From Streptomyces sp. Je 1-369 (GTDB taxonomy: Bacteria > Actinomycetota > Actinomycetes > Streptomycetales > Streptomycetaceae), in contig NZ_CP101750.1 of NCBI RefSeq assembly GCF_026810505.1, positions 6,195,501 through 6,259,500 on the forward strand: a stretch of 64,000 nucleotides of DNA, read 5' to 3'. The notes beneath the pieces were generated by a model, which did no database searches, was not told the origin of the DNA, and worked only from the letters and a program-made list of their open reading frames with translations. A program made the translations under genes and the position numbers. Within the stretch, counting starts at the first letter, position 1; every line of letters starts with the position of its first letter. Below are positions 8,503 through 19,047 of the stretch, in pieces.

Positions 8503-11500
8503 GTGGACCTTTCGGCGCGGGGAACGAGACAGCAGACTGCGAGGGGGGCGACGGGCGATGCACGGCCTATGGGTGGACGATCCGACGCGGCGGAACCTCA
8601 GCCGACGACTCCGACGCACATCGACCCGCAGACGCAGGCGAACCGGCGGTCGCACCAGCGGACGCCGCCGCACACCACAGCGCCCCTGTCGGCCCGGCCG
8701 ACGCGCGAGCCGGACGGACACGGGGGCGGCACGGACCGGGGCGGCCCGGTGAACGCCCGCGCGACCTCCACCCCCGTCCTCGACGGGGGAGTGGCGGCGC
8801 TGCCGCCCAGGATTCCGCTGGTCAGGCGCCCGCTTCCGGGAGGCCGTGGCCTCGTATCCCAGCTGGCGCTGCTGCTGGTCTGCGGGGCGTACGCCATGGG
8901 CTCGGCCCTCGGGTGGGGCTCCGAGCGACTGGCCCTGATCATGGGCGACTTCGGACTGAGCGTCGCCGCGGCCGCCGCCGCGGTCTCCTGCTTCCGGTAC
9001 TCGCGCACCCGCCGAAGCCGCTTTCGACCCGCATGGCTGCTGTTCGCGCTCTCCTCCGCGATGGCGGCCTTCGGTAACGGAGTGTGGGGCTGGTACGAGG
9101 TCGTTCTCGATCGCCCCGTTCCCAGTCCGGGCTTCGCCGATCTGTTCTTCCTCTGCTTCGCGCCGCCCGCCATCATCGGACTCCTCGTGCTCGCCAAGCG
9201 CCCGGTGACGAAGGCGGGCTGGGGGTGCCTGGCCCTCGACTCGTGGCTGATCGGGGGCTCGCTCCTCACGCTCTCCTGGAGCCTCGCGCTCGCGCACACC
9301 GCGCAGTTCGAGGGCCAGAGCGTGGCGTACGCGGCGCTCTCGCTCGCGTACCCCCTCCTCGACATCGCGCTGGTCAGCATGGTCCTGGCGCTGCACTTCA
9401 AGAGGTCGTCCGCCAACCGCTCCGCGGTGAACACCGCGATCGGCGCGCTCGCCCTGACCGTGATGTGCGACGCGCTGTTCACCTCACCGCTGCTGCACAC
9501 CAGTTACCGCTCCGGCCAGATGCTGGACGCCGGATGGTTCGCGGGCTCGCTCCTCCTCGCGTACGCACCGTGGGCCGCACCCTGGCACGCGCGCGACGGG
9601 CACGGCACGGGCCCCGCCCGCGTGCAGTACGACAGCGGACCCGAGGACCCGACCCCCGCGACCCGTCCGATCGCCGGATCGCTCGCCGCTCTCACGCCGT
9701 ATCTCGCCGCCGCCGTCTGCACGTTGGGGATCCTCTACAACGTACTGAACGGCCGCAGTGTGGACCGCGTCGTGCTCTTCACCGCGGGCACGGTGGTGCT
9801 CGCACTCGTGGTGCGCCAGGGCATCATGCTCCTGGACAACATCACGCTCACCCAGGAACTGGCCCAGAAGGAGAACCACTTCAGGTCCCTGGTCCAGGGC
9901 TCCAGCGACGTCATCATGATCGCCGCGCCGAACGGCATCCTGCACTACGTGAGCCCGGCCGCCTCCGGGGTCTACGGCCGGGACGCCGAAGAGCTCGTGG
10001 GCTCCGAACTGGCCTCCCTCATGCACCCCGAGGACCTCGGCCGGGTCGTCCACGAAGTGCGCAGATTCCTCGCCGCCAACCCGGTCGAGGAACCCACCAC
10101 CCGCATCGAGTGCCGCTTCAAGTCGGGCGACGGCGGCTGGCTCAACGTGGAGTCCACCGTCAACCGCCACCAGGGCGGCCTCATCTTCAACAGCAGGGAC
10201 GTCACCGAACGGGTCAGGCTCCAGGCGCAGTTGCAGCACAACGCCGAGCACGACCCGCTCACCGACCTGCCCAACCGCGCCCTGTTCACCCGGCGCGTCA
10301 GCCAGGCACTGACCGGCCGCAGAGTCACCGACCGCGGCACGGCCGTGCTCTTCATCGACCTCGACGGCTTCAAGGCCGTCAACGACACCATCGGACACCA
10401 GGCCGGGGACGAGCTCCTCATCCAGGCCGCGCGCAGACTCCAGGAGGCGGTGCGTTCGGGCGACACCGCCTCCCGGCTCGGCGGCGATGAGTTCGCGGCC
10501 CTCATCGTCGGCGACGGGACCCGGGACCAGGCCGCCAGAGAGCAGCACATCTACGAACTCGCCGACCGACTCAGAATCACCCTGTCCCAGCCCTACGCCA
10601 TCGACGGCAACGACGTGCGCGTAGCGGCGTCCATCGGCGTGGCCTTCGCCGAACCGGGCATCGGCGCGGGCGAGTTGCTCCGCAACGCCGACCTCGCGAT
10701 GTACCGCGCCAAGGCCGCGGGCAAGGGGCGCGTCGAGCTGTACGCACCCCAGATGCAGGCCGACGTCGTCCGCAAGGCGGAGCTCGCCACCCGGCTGCGC
10801 GCCGCGCTGCACGACGGCGAGTTCGCGCTGCTCCACCAGCCGGTCGTCTCCCTGGACGACGGCCGGATCACGGCGGTCGCCGCGCAGGCCCGCTGGCGTT
10901 CGGCGCAGGGCGTCCTCTTCACGCCCGCCGAGTTCCTGCGGGTCGCCGACTCCAAGGAGGGCCAGGACAAGCGCGCGGCCGAGCTGGGCCGCTGGATGTT
11001 CGAGAAGGCCGTGGAGCAGGCCGCCGAGCGCGGCAGGGCCGGGCACGCCGTGCCCGTCGCCGTCCGGATGAGCGCACGCCGCCTCCTGGACCGCTCCATG
11101 CCCCTGGGCTCCATCGAGGCGCTCCTCACCCGGTACGGACTGCCCTCCGGCGCGCTCGTCGTCGAGCTCGCCGAGACCGACCCCCGGGTCTCCCTCGACG
11201 ACCTGGAGCGACGGCTCGCCGCCCTGCGCAGGCTCGGTGTCCGCATCGCGCTCGACGGCTTCGGCAGTGGGTACGCGGCGATCACGGCCCTGCGCCGGCT
11301 CCCCATCGACGTACTGAAACTGGACCGCGGCCTCATCGAGGGCGTAGTCGAGTCGGCGCGGCTGCACAAGATCACTTCCGGACTGCTCCGCATCGCGGGC
11401 GACCTGGGCCTCGACTCCGTGGCCGACGGCGTCGACCTGCCCGAGCAGGTGGTGGCCCTGCGCGCGATGGGCTGCACCCACGGGCAGGGCATGGCGTTCG

Positions 11501-11784
11501 CCGGACCGCTCGACGAGTACCGGCTGCGGCGGGCGCTCACGATGGGCGAGTACCCGGTGCCGCACGGCCCGGCCGAACCGGTGCTCGCGGGCGGCCGTCC
11601 CGCGACGTACACGGGCGGCTCGTCCGCGGCGTACGGCGGCCCCGGAGGTGCGTTCGCGAGCGGTGCGTCGGCCTACGCGGTAGGGCCTCCGGGCGTCTAC
11701 GCGGGCGGCCCTCCTGGGGCGCTCACCGGGGGCCCCGCGACCTATGCGCGTTCACATAATGAGACCCCCATCCCACCTACTTGA
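8503..11784 (+). CDS. Membrane PAS-GGDEF-EAL cyclic-di-GMP enzyme, EAL degenerate
   Basis: About 1093 residues. A hydrophilic N-terminus is followed by roughly 9-10 membrane spans (about 115-445), a PAS domain from about residue 456, a GGDEF domain and an EAL domain, ending in a Gly/Pro/Tyr/Ala-rich tail. The GGDEF motif is intact (660-664) and an inhibitory I-site RSGD (651-654) sits exactly five residues before it, so diguanylate cyclase activity is likely. The EAL domain looks inactive: the EAL triplet is AQA (794-796), the DDFG metal motif is DGFG (918-921) and the late VAEGVE is VADGVD. GTG 8503 has a GGGGAAG site; GTG 8464 and ATG 8569 are alternatives. It lies directly upstream of ilvB, the place I recall for SCO5511 in S. 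coelicolor. Confidence 0.88.
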   Translation: MDLSARGTRQQTARGATGDARPMGGRSDAAEPQPTTPTHIDPQTQANRRSHQRTPPHTTAPLSARPTREPDGHGGGTDRGGPVNARATSTPVLDGGVAALPPRIPLVRRPLPGGRGLVSQLALLLVCGAYAMGSALGWGSERLALIMGDFGLSVAAAAAAVSCFRYSRTRRSRFRPAWLLFALSSAMAAFGNGVWGWYEVVLDRPVPSPGFADLFFLCFAPPAIIGLLVLAKRPVTKAGWGCLALDSWLIGGSLLTLSWSLALAHTAQFEGQSVAYAALSLAYPLLDIALVSMVLALHFKRSSANRSAVNTAIGALALTVMCDALFTSPLLHTSYRSGQMLDAGWFAGSLLLAYAPWAAPWHARDGHGTGPARVQYDSGPEDPTPATRPIAGSLAALTPYLAAAVCTLGILYNVLNGRSVDRVVLFTAGTVVLALVVRQGIMLLDNITLTQELAQKENHFRSLVQGSSDVIMIAAPNGILHYVSPAASGVYGRDAEELVGSELASLMHPEDLGRVVHEVRRFLAANPVEEPTTRIECRFKSGDGGWLNVESTVNRHQGGLIFNSRDVTERVRLQAQLQHNAEHDPLTDLPNRALFTRRVSQALTGRRVTDRGTAVLFIDLDGFKAVNDTIGHQAGDELLIQAARRLQEAVRSGDTASRLGGDEFAALIVGDGTRDQAAREQHIYELADRLRITLSQPYAIDGNDVRVAASIGVAFAEPGIGAGELLRNADLAMYRAKAAGKGRVELYAPQMQADVVRKAELATRLRAALHDGEFALLHQPVVSLDDGRITAVAAQARWRSAQGVLFTPAEFLRVADSKEGQDKRAAELGRWMFEKAVEQAAERGRAGHAVPVAVRMSARRLLDRSMPLGSIEALLTRYGLPSGALVVELAETDPRVSLDDLERRLAALRRLGVRIALDGFGSGYAAITALRRLPIDVLKLDRGLIEGVVESARLHKITSGLLRIAGDLGLDSVADGVDLPEQVVALRAMGCTHGQGMAFAGPLDEYRLRRALTMGEYPVPHGPAEPVLAGGRPATYTGGSSAAYGGPGGAFASGASAYAVGPPGVYAGGPPGALTGGPATYARSHNETPIPPT

Positions 11785-11817
11785 CAGGTACTGCGTGCCG
11801 GGGGGAGGGTCAATGCC

Positions 11818-11859
11818 ATGCGCACCCGAATTCTCGTACTTGGAAAGCGCGTCGGCTGA
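11818..11859 (+). CDS. ilvB leader peptide (13 aa)
   Basis: A short ORF, MRTRILVLGKRVG, has a GGGGGGAGGG ribosome-binding site just upstream. The consecutive Ile-Leu-Val-Leu codons (11830-11841) are the three amino acids made by the downstream pathway. Ribosome stalling here when charged tRNA is scarce should change folding of the following leader and prevent termination at 11915-11948. Leader-peptide attenuation of ilvB has been proposed for actinobacteria, so this fits known biology. Confidence 0.85.
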   Translation: MRTRILVLGKRVG

Positions 11860-11873
11860 AGCTGGGACGGACC

Positions 11874-11948
11874 GGTCCGAACACCGGACCCCCAGCGACC
11901 GCACCCGGCGCGCTCCCCTCGCTTGCCTCACGGCACGAGGGGTTTTTT
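11874..11948 (+). terminator. ilvB attenuator: upstream hairpin and intrinsic terminator
   Basis: Two structures follow the leader peptide. A hairpin pairs GGTCCG (11874-11879) with CGGACC (11885-11890). An intrinsic terminator pairs CCCCTCG (11915-11921) with CGAGGGG (11936-11942) and is followed by six T (11943-11948). A true U tract is rare in this GC-rich sequence, which supports a dedicated attenuator. Confidence 0.85.
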
Positions 11949-12018
11949 GTTGCACTGGCACCTGCCAAACCCCTGCAAACACCCCGCAAAAACCCTCAGC
12001 TTCGAGAAGAGAATGCCG

Positions 12019-13866
12019 ATGACCGAGCAGGCCACCGGGGCCCACCATCCGCAGCCGCGGCCCCGATCCTCAGGACAGCAGTCCGCCCCCGTCGAGCACG
12101 TCACGGGTGCGCAGTCCCTCATTCGTTCTCTCGAGGAAGTCGGGGCCGACACGGTGTTCGGCATTCCGGGCGGCGCCATCCTCCCCGCGTACGACCCGAT
12201 GATGGACTCCACCCGGGTGCGGCACGTCCTGGTCCGGCACGAGCAGGGCGCGGGCCACGCCGCGACCGGCTACGCGCAGGCCACCGGCAAGGTCGGCGTC
12301 TGCATGGCGACGAGCGGCCCCGGCGCCACCAACCTGGTCACCCCGATCGCCGACGCCCACATGGACTCGGTCCCGATGGTGGCGATCACCGGCCAGGTGG
12401 CCTCCAAGGCCATCGGCACGGACGCCTTCCAGGAGGCGGACATCGTCGGCATCACGATGCCGATCACCAAGCACAACTTCCTGGTCACCAAGGCCGAGGA
12501 CATCCCGCGCACCATCGCCGAGGCCTTCCACATCGCCTCGACGGGACGCCCGGGACCCGTCCTCGTGGACATCGCCAAGGACGCCCTCCAGGCGCAGACG
12601 ACGTTCTCCTGGCCGCCGCAGCAGGACCTGCCGGGCTACCGCCCGGTGACCAAGCCGCACGCCAAGCAGATCCGCGAGGCCGCCAAGCTGATCACGGCGG
12701 CCAAGCGCCCGGTCCTGTACGTCGGCGGAGGTGTCCTGAAGGCGCAGGCCACCGCCGAACTGAAGGTCCTGGCAGAGCTCACCGGAGCGCCCGTCACCAC
12801 CACACTGATGGCGCTCGGCGCATTCCCCGACAGCCACCCGCTGCACGTGGGAATGCCGGGCATGCACGGTGCGGTCACCGCCGTCACCGCGCTGCAGAAG
12901 GCCGACCTGATCGTCGCCCTCGGAGCCCGCTTCGACGACCGCGTCACCGGCAAGCTGGACAGCTTCGCCCCGTACGCGAAGATCGTCCACGCCGACATCG
13001 ACCCGGCCGAGATCGGCAAGAACCGCGCAGCCGACGTGCCGATCGTCGGTGACGCACGCGAGGTCATCGCCGACCTCGTCCAGGCCGTCCAGGCCGAGCA
13101 CACCGAGGGCCACACGGGTGACTACACCGCCTGGTGGAAGGACCTCAACCGCTGGCGCGACACCTACCCGCTCGGCTACACGCAGCCGGAGGACGGCTCG
13201 CTCTCGCCGCAGCACGTCATCGAGCGCGTCGGACAGCTCGCCCCGGAGGGCACGATCTTCGCGGCGGGCGTCGGCCAGCACCAGATGTGGGCCGCGCACT
13301 TCATCGAGTACGAGAAGCCCGCCACCTGGCTCAACTCCGGCGGCGCAGGGACGATGGGCTACGCGGTCCCGGCCGCGATGGGCGCCAAGGCCGGCCGGCC
13401 GGACCGCACGGTCTGGGCGATCGACGGCGACGGCTGCTTCCAGATGACCAATCAGGAGCTCACCACCTGCGCCCTGAACAACATCCCGATCAAGGTCGCC
13501 ATCATCAACAACGGCGCCCTCGGCATGGTCCGCCAGTGGCAGACGCTGTTCTACAACCAGCGGTACTCCAACACGGTGCTGCACAGCGGTCCCGAGGACA
13601 TCGGCCCCAACAAGGGCACCCGCGTCCCGGACTTCGTGAAGCTGTCGGAGGCCATGGGCTGCGTGGCGCTGCGCTGCGAGCGCCCCGAGGACCTCGACAA
13701 GGTCATCGCCGAGGCCAACGCCATCAACGACCGGCCCGTCGTCGTCGACTTCATCGTCCACGAGGACGCCCAGGTCTGGCCGATGGTCGCAGCCGGCACC
13801 TCGAACGACGAGGTCATGGCCGCCCGGGGCGTCCGCCCCGACTTCGGCGACAACGAAGACGACTGA
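12019..13866 (+). CDS. ilvB: Acetolactate synthase, large (catalytic) subunit
   Basis: A 615-residue ThDP-dependent enzyme that condenses two pyruvates to acetolactate, or pyruvate with 2-oxobutyrate to acetohydroxybutyrate, the first common step to Val/Leu and Ile. The start-proximal motif [14 protein letters not shown] and the catalytic Glu context [13 protein letters not shown] are present. The central FAD-binding domain contains [12 protein letters not shown], and the ThDP motif begins GDGCFQM and ends [15 protein letters not shown] 12019 is preferred over ATG 12013 because AGAAGAG is better spaced to it. First gene of ilvBNC, with ilvN 29 bases downstream. Confidence 0.97.
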   Translation: MTEQATGAHHPQPRPRSSGQQSAPVEHVTGAQSLIRSLEEVGADTVFGIPGGAILPAYDPMMDSTRVRHVLVRHEQGAGHAATGYAQATGKVGVCMATSGPGATNLVTPIADAHMDSVPMVAITGQVASKAIGTDAFQEADIVGITMPITKHNFLVTKAEDIPRTIAEAFHIASTGRPGPVLVDIAKDALQAQTTFSWPPQQDLPGYRPVTKPHAKQIREAAKLITAAKRPVLYVGGGVLKAQATAELKVLAELTGAPVTTTLMALGAFPDSHPLHVGMPGMHGAVTAVTALQKADLIVALGARFDDRVTGKLDSFAPYAKIVHADIDPAEIGKNRAADVPIVGDAREVIADLVQAVQAEHTEGHTGDYTAWWKDLNRWRDTYPLGYTQPEDGSLSPQHVIERVGQLAPEGTIFAAGVGQHQMWAAHFIEYEKPATWLNSGGAGTMGYAVPAAMGAKAGRPDRTVWAIDGDGCFQMTNQELTTCALNNIPIKVAIINNGALGMVRQWQTLFYNQRYSNTVLHSGPEDIGPNKGTRVPDFVKLSEAMGCVALRCERPEDLDKVIAEANAINDRPVVVDFIVHEDAQVWPMVAAGTSNDEVMAARGVRPDFGDNEDD

Positions 13867-13895
13867 GACCGAGAGCGAAAGAGAGACCAAGAGTC

Positions 13896-14423
13896 ATGTC
13901 CACCAAGCACACGCTCTCCGTCCTGGTCGAGAACACGCCCGGCATCCTCGCCCGGATCGCCGCCCTGTTCTCCCGCCGCGGCTTCAACATCGACTCGCTC
14001 GCCGTGGGCGTCACCGAGCACCCCGACATCTCGCGCATCACCATCGTCGTGAACGTCGAGGACCTGCCGCTCGAACAGGTCACGAAGCAGCTCAACAAGC
14101 TCGTCAACGTCCTGAAGATCGTCGAACTGGAGCCGGGCGCCGCGGTCGCCCGCGAACTCGTCCTCGCCAAGATCCGCGCCGACAACGAGACGCGCTCCCA
14201 GATCGTCGAGATCGTCCAGCTGTTCCGCGCCAAGACCGTGGACGTCTCCCCGGAGGCCGTCACCATCGAGGCGACCGGCAGCAGCGACAAGCTGGAGGCC
14301 ATGCTCAAGATGCTGGAGCCCTTCGGCATCAAGGAGCTCGTCCAGTCCGGCACGATCGCCATCGGCCGCGGCTCCCGCTCCATCACCGACCGCAGCCTGC
14401 GGGCGCTCGACCGGAGCGCGTAG
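13896..14423 (+). CDS. ilvN: Acetolactate synthase, small (regulatory) subunit
   Basis: A 175-residue regulatory partner of IlvB. The N-terminal ACT domain begins HTLSVLVENTPGILARIAAL and carries RGFNIDSLAVG, the valine-binding fold that gives feedback inhibition. The C-terminal half (ELVLAKIRADNETRSQI onward) matches the second ALS small-subunit domain. The length is normal for the family. ATG 13896 follows a purine-rich stretch (GAGAGACCAAGAG). Confidence 0.97.
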   Translation: MSTKHTLSVLVENTPGILARIAALFSRRGFNIDSLAVGVTEHPDISRITIVVNVEDLPLEQVTKQLNKLVNVLKIVELEPGAAVARELVLAKIRADNETRSQIVEIVQLFRAKTVDVSPEAVTIEATGSSDKLEAMLKMLEPFGIKELVQSGTIAIGRGSRSITDRSLRALDRSA

Positions 14424-15518
<1,095 letters not shown>

Positions 15519-15526
15519 GTCGTGAC

Positions 15527-15560
15527 GACAAGGGCCGGGGCGGTTGCCCCGGCCCTTGTC
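15527..15560. terminator. Terminator of the ilvBNC operon
   Basis: A perfect 14-bp inverted repeat (GACAAGGGCCGGGG and complement) around a 6-base loop, starting 8 bases after ilvC. Confidence 0.85.
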
Positions 15561-15742
15561 CATCGTGTCCAGCCACGGACGAGTGATCCTTCCACCGAGG
15601 AGCACGACGGCGTCCATGGCGCCACTACACTTCTGTTCAACATTCGCGTCGGGCCCACAGCGTCGTGCGTCTTCCACGCGGCTAAGCGACTCCGCCTGCG
15701 GCCGTCGGGACGGCCGTCCGCAAGGGACTTGTGAGGACTCAC

Positions 15743-17347
15743 GTGAGCACTGCTGCCACCGGCAAACCCGTTGTACTCATCGCCGAAGAGCTGTCGCCCG
15801 CCACCGTTGACGCGCTGGGGCCGGACTTCGAGATCCGGCAGTGCAACGGCGCGGACCGCGCCGAGCTGCTGCCCGCCATCGCCGAGGTCGACGCGATCCT
15901 GGTCCGCTCCGCGACCAAGGTCGACGCGGAGGCCATCGCCGCCGCCAAGAAGCTGAAGGTCGTCGCCCGCGCGGGCGTCGGTCTGGACAACGTCGACGTG
16001 TCCGCCGCCACCAAGGCCGGCGTGATGGTCGTGAACGCACCGACCTCGAACATCGTCACCGCCGCCGAGCTCGCCTGCGGCCTGCTGCTCGCCACCGCGC
16101 GCAACATCCCCCAGGCCAACACCGCCCTGAAGAACGCCGAGTGGAAGCGCTCGAAGTACACGGGTGTGGAGCTGGCCGAGAAGACCCTCGGCGTCGTCGG
16201 CCTCGGCCGCATCGGTGCCCTCGTCGCCCAGCGCATGAGCGCCTTCGGCATGAAGGTCGTGGCCTACGACCCGTACGTGCAGCCCGCGCGCGCCGCCCAG
16301 ATGGGCGTCAAGGTCCTCTCCCTCGACGAGCTCCTCGAGGTCTCGGACTTCATCACCGTGCACCTCCCCAAGACGCCCGAGACCCTCGGTCTCATCGGCG
16401 ACGAAGCGCTGCACAAGGTCAAGCCGTCCGTCCGCATCGTCAACGCCGCGCGCGGCGGGATCGTCGACGAGGAGGCGCTGCACTCCGCCCTCAAGGAGGG
16501 CCGCGTCGCAGGCGCCGGCCTGGATGTGTACGCGAAGGAGCCCTGCACGGACTCCCCGCTCTTCCAGTTCGACCAGGTCGTCTGCACCCCGCACCTCGGC
16601 GCCTCCACGGACGAGGCGCAGGAGAAGGCGGGCATCGCCGTCGCCAAGTCGGTGCGCCTCGCCCTCGCCGGTGAGCTCGTGCCGGACGCGGTGAACGTGC
16701 AGGGCGGCGTCATCGCCGAGGACGTGCGTCCCGGTTTGCCGCTCGCCGAGAAGCTCGGCCGGATCTTCACCGCGCTGGCGGGTGAGGTCGCGGCCCGCCT
16801 CGACGTCGAGGTGTACGGCGAGATCACCCAGCACGACGTGAAGGTGCTCGAACTGTCCGCGCTGAAGGGCGTGTTCGAGGACGTCGTCGACGAGACGGTG
16901 AGTTACGTGAACGCGCCGCTGTTCGCCCAGGAGCGTGGCGTCGAGGTCCGGCTGACCACGAGCTCCGAGTCGCCCGACCACCGCAACGTGGTCACCGTGC
17001 GCGGCACGCTCTCGGGCGGCGAGGAGATCGCGGTCTCCGGCACGCTGGCCGGGCCGAAGCACCTCCAGAAGATCGTCTCCATCGGTGAGTACGACGTGGA
17101 CCTGGCGCTCGCCGACCACATGGTCGTCCTCCGGTACGCCGACCGCCCCGGCGTCGTCGGCACGGTCGGCCGTGTCCTCGGCGAGGCGGGCATCAACATC
17201 GCGGGCATGCAGGTCGCTCGCGCTGACGTGGGCGGGGAGGCGCTGGCCGTCCTCACCGTGGACGACACGGTGTCGCAGGCGGTCCTGAACGAGCTGGCGG
17301 AGGAGATCGGGGCGGAGTCGGCTCGCGCGGTCGAGCTGACCGACTAG
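15743..17347 (+). CDS. serA: D-3-phosphoglycerate dehydrogenase
   Basis: A 534-residue enzyme that oxidises 3-phosphoglycerate to 3-phosphohydroxypyruvate, the first step of serine synthesis. The NAD fold motif is TLGVVGLGRIGALVAQR. Catalytic residues sit in NAARGGIVDEEAL (Arg), the KEPC segment (Glu) and CTPHLGAS (His). The long form is present: an intervening allosteric domain followed by a C-terminal ACT domain (MVVLRYADRPGVVGTVGRVL), as in the mycobacterial enzyme where serine inhibits. GTG 15743 has GAGGA five bases upstream; GTG 15731 is the alternative. It is separated from ilvC by a terminator, so it likely has its own promoter in 15561-15742. Confidence 0.96.
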   Translation: MSTAATGKPVVLIAEELSPATVDALGPDFEIRQCNGADRAELLPAIAEVDAILVRSATKVDAEAIAAAKKLKVVARAGVGLDNVDVSAATKAGVMVVNAPTSNIVTAAELACGLLLATARNIPQANTALKNAEWKRSKYTGVELAEKTLGVVGLGRIGALVAQRMSAFGMKVVAYDPYVQPARAAQMGVKVLSLDELLEVSDFITVHLPKTPETLGLIGDEALHKVKPSVRIVNAARGGIVDEEALHSALKEGRVAGAGLDVYAKEPCTDSPLFQFDQVVCTPHLGASTDEAQEKAGIAVAKSVRLALAGELVPDAVNVQGGVIAEDVRPGLPLAEKLGRIFTALAGEVAARLDVEVYGEITQHDVKVLELSALKGVFEDVVDETVSYVNAPLFAQERGVEVRLTTSSESPDHRNVVTVRGTLSGGEEIAVSGTLAGPKHLQKIVSIGEYDVDLALADHMVVLRYADRPGVVGTVGRVLGEAGINIAGMQVARADVGGEALAVLTVDDTVSQAVLNELAEEIGAESARAVELTD

Positions 17348-17375
17348 TACGGACCAGTACGGACCAGTACGGAGG
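17346..17375 (+). repeat. Three tandem 10-bp units across the serA stop codon
   Basis: The unit AGTACGGACC occurs twice exactly and a third time with two changes (AGTACGGAGG). It begins at the second base of the serA TAG stop. Confidence 0.85.
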
Positions 17376-17427
17376 AGTGCTCCGCGGCTCCGGTTGCCGT
17401 ACATCACCGGCTTCGCCGAGTTCGTCC

Positions 17428-18963
17428 TCAAACGCCGGACAGGCTGGATTCTTCCGCCTGTTCGGCGTTTTGGTGTGTGTGGACTCCCTTCAGGGCTGCC
17501 GCCGCCACTCCCGCCGCCGCCAGCAGCAGGACCGCCCCTGTCACCGCCGCGACATGCATGCCGGAGGTGAAGGCGTCCCGGACCGTTGCCAGGAGGGCGT
17601 CGCCCGCGCGGGTGGGGAGGCGGGAGGCCGACGCCACCGCACCCGTGAGGGTCTCGCGGGCCTCCGCCGGGGCCGTGTCCGGAATCCGGTTCCGGTAGAC
17701 CGTGTTGCCGATGGAGCCGAGCAGTGCCATGCCCATCGCGCCGCCGAACTCCTGCCCCGTCTCCAGGAGCGACGACGCCGTACCGGCCTTCTCCGGCGGG
17801 GCCGCGCCGAGCGCCAGGTCGGTGAGTTGCGAGCCGACGATGACCGCGCCGCAGGCCAGCACGCCCGCCCCGGCGAGCACGAGCCCGAGCGATGACGTGC
17901 CGGTCAGGGCGAGCAGGCCGTACCCGCAGGCCGAGACGGCGAAGCCGGTGGCGACGACGTGGGCGCGGTCCATCCCGCGCTGCACGAGCACCGTGGCGAC
18001 CGGGGCGGCGAAGCCGATGAGGACCGAGGGCAGCAGCGCCCACAGCGCGGCCTCCATCGCGCTCTTGCCGAGCACGGACTGCAGGTACTGCGTCGTGAAG
18101 TACGCCGAACCCATCATCGTCAGCGACGAGACGAGGTTCAGGGAGACGGCCGCACCGAAGGCGCGGCCACGGCCGCGGAACAGGTCCGGCGAGATCATCG
18201 GCGACGCGGCGGTGCGCTGGCGGTGCACGAACAGGGCGGCGAAGGCGAGACCGACGGCGACGGATGTGACGTAGGGGAGTTCGACGCCGTCGGACGGCAT
18301 TTCCTTGAGGCCCCACACGAGCGGCAGCACGGCGGCCATCGACAGCGGCACGCTCAGCAGGTCGAAGCGGCCGGGGTGCGGGTCCCTGGACTCCGGGATC
18401 AGCAGCGGCGCGAGCACCAGGAGCAGCACCATCGCGGGCAGGTTGACCAGGAAGACCGAGCCCCACCAGAAGTACTCGACGAGGACACCGCTCAGCACCG
18501 AGCCGAGCGCCACACCGGCCACCAGGACGCCCTGCCAGATGCCGATCGCCTTCGCGCGCTGACCGGCGTCCTGGAACAGGGTGCGCACGAGCGCCAGCGT
18601 GGACGGCATCAGGGTCGCGCCGCCGATGCCGAGGACCGCGCGGGCCGCGATGAGGGTTTCCGCGCTGTTTGCGTACGCGGCGACGAGCGATGCGGCGCCG
18701 AAGGCGGTGGCGCCGAACAGGAGGAGTCCGCGGCGGCCGATGCGGTCGCCGACCGAGCCCATGGTCATCAGGAGTCCGGCGACGACGAAGGCGTAGATGT
18801 CGAAGATCCACAGCTGTTGGGTGGAGCTGGGCTCCAGGTCCGCGCTGATCTCGGGGATCGCGAAGTAGAGGACGGAGACGTCCATCGAGACCAGGAGCAG
18901 CGGGAGCATCAGGACGGCGAAGGCGGTCCATTCCTTGCGGGTGGCGCGCGGGTTCGTCTGCAT
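17428..18963 (-). CDS. MFS efflux transporter, DHA2-type, 14 TM
   Basis: A 511-residue proton-driven exporter of the SmvA/EmrB/QacA type. Fourteen hydrophobic segments are visible. Family marks are the N-terminal TM1 with MDVSVLYFAIPEISADL, the GD-R-GRR loop (SVGDRIGRRGLLL) after TM2 and the antiporter motif C region ARAVLGIGGATLMPSTLALV. It probably exports drugs or cationic compounds. A TACAGT box on this strand (18976-18971) lies 7 bases before the ATG, so the mRNA is likely leaderless. It is divergent from the TetR gene at 19048, which is probably its repressor. The last residues (LSGV and stop) lie in the repeat/terminator element. Confidence 0.9.
   Translation of the reverse strand: MQTNPRATRKEWTAFAVLMLPLLLVSMDVSVLYFAIPEISADLEPSSTQQLWIFDIYAFVVAGLLMTMGSVGDRIGRRGLLLFGATAFGAASLVAAYANSAETLIAARAVLGIGGATLMPSTLALVRTLFQDAGQRAKAIGIWQGVLVAGVALGSVLSGVLVEYFWWGSVFLVNLPAMVLLLVLAPLLIPESRDPHPGRFDLLSVPLSMAAVLPLVWGLKEMPSDGVELPYVTSVAVGLAFAALFVHRQRTAASPMISPDLFRGRGRAFGAAVSLNLVSSLTMMGSAYFTTQYLQSVLGKSAMEAALWALLPSVLIGFAAPVATVLVQRGMDRAHVVATGFAVSACGYGLLALTGTSSLGLVLAGAGVLACGAVIVGSQLTDLALGAAPPEKAGTASSLLETGQEFGGAMGMALLGSIGNTVYRNRIPDTAPAEARETLTGAVASASRLPTRAGDALLATVRDAFTSGMHVAAVTGAVLLLAAAGVAAAALKGVHTHQNAEQAEESSLSGV
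17430..17470. terminator. Bidirectional terminator, common Streptomyces repeat element
   Basis: AAACGCCGGACAGG (17430-17443) pairs with CCTGTTCGGCGTTT (17457-17470), with one G-U pair. The context GTCCTCAAACGCCGGAC is a sequence I recall recurring many times in Streptomyces genomes between convergent genes. Here it serves serA and the convergent MFS gene and overlaps the last codons of the latter. Confidence 0.75.
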
Positions 18964-19047
18964 GCCGAGGACTGTACGGATGTCTTATACGGCTGTCTAG
19001 TACGAGCGTATAGGACGTTCGTATGGGGGCCGCGTAGGGTGCCTCGC
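18964..19047. promoter_or_regulatory. Divergent promoter/operator between MFS pump and TetR gene
   Basis: Both genes have TANNNT boxes 7 bases from their ATG: TACAGT on minus (18976-18971) and TAGGGT on plus (19035-19040). Between them TATACG (18986-18991) and CGTATA (19007-19012) form an inverted repeat 15 bases apart around CTAG, with further CGTAT half sites to the right. This is the expected place for TetR binding to repress both genes. Confidence 0.6.

Noticed and set aside
11781..11786. TTGACA as -35 box of the ilvB promoter
   Set aside because: No acceptable -10 is found 16-18 bases downstream, and the TGA is the stop codon of the preceding gene. The true promoter was not located.
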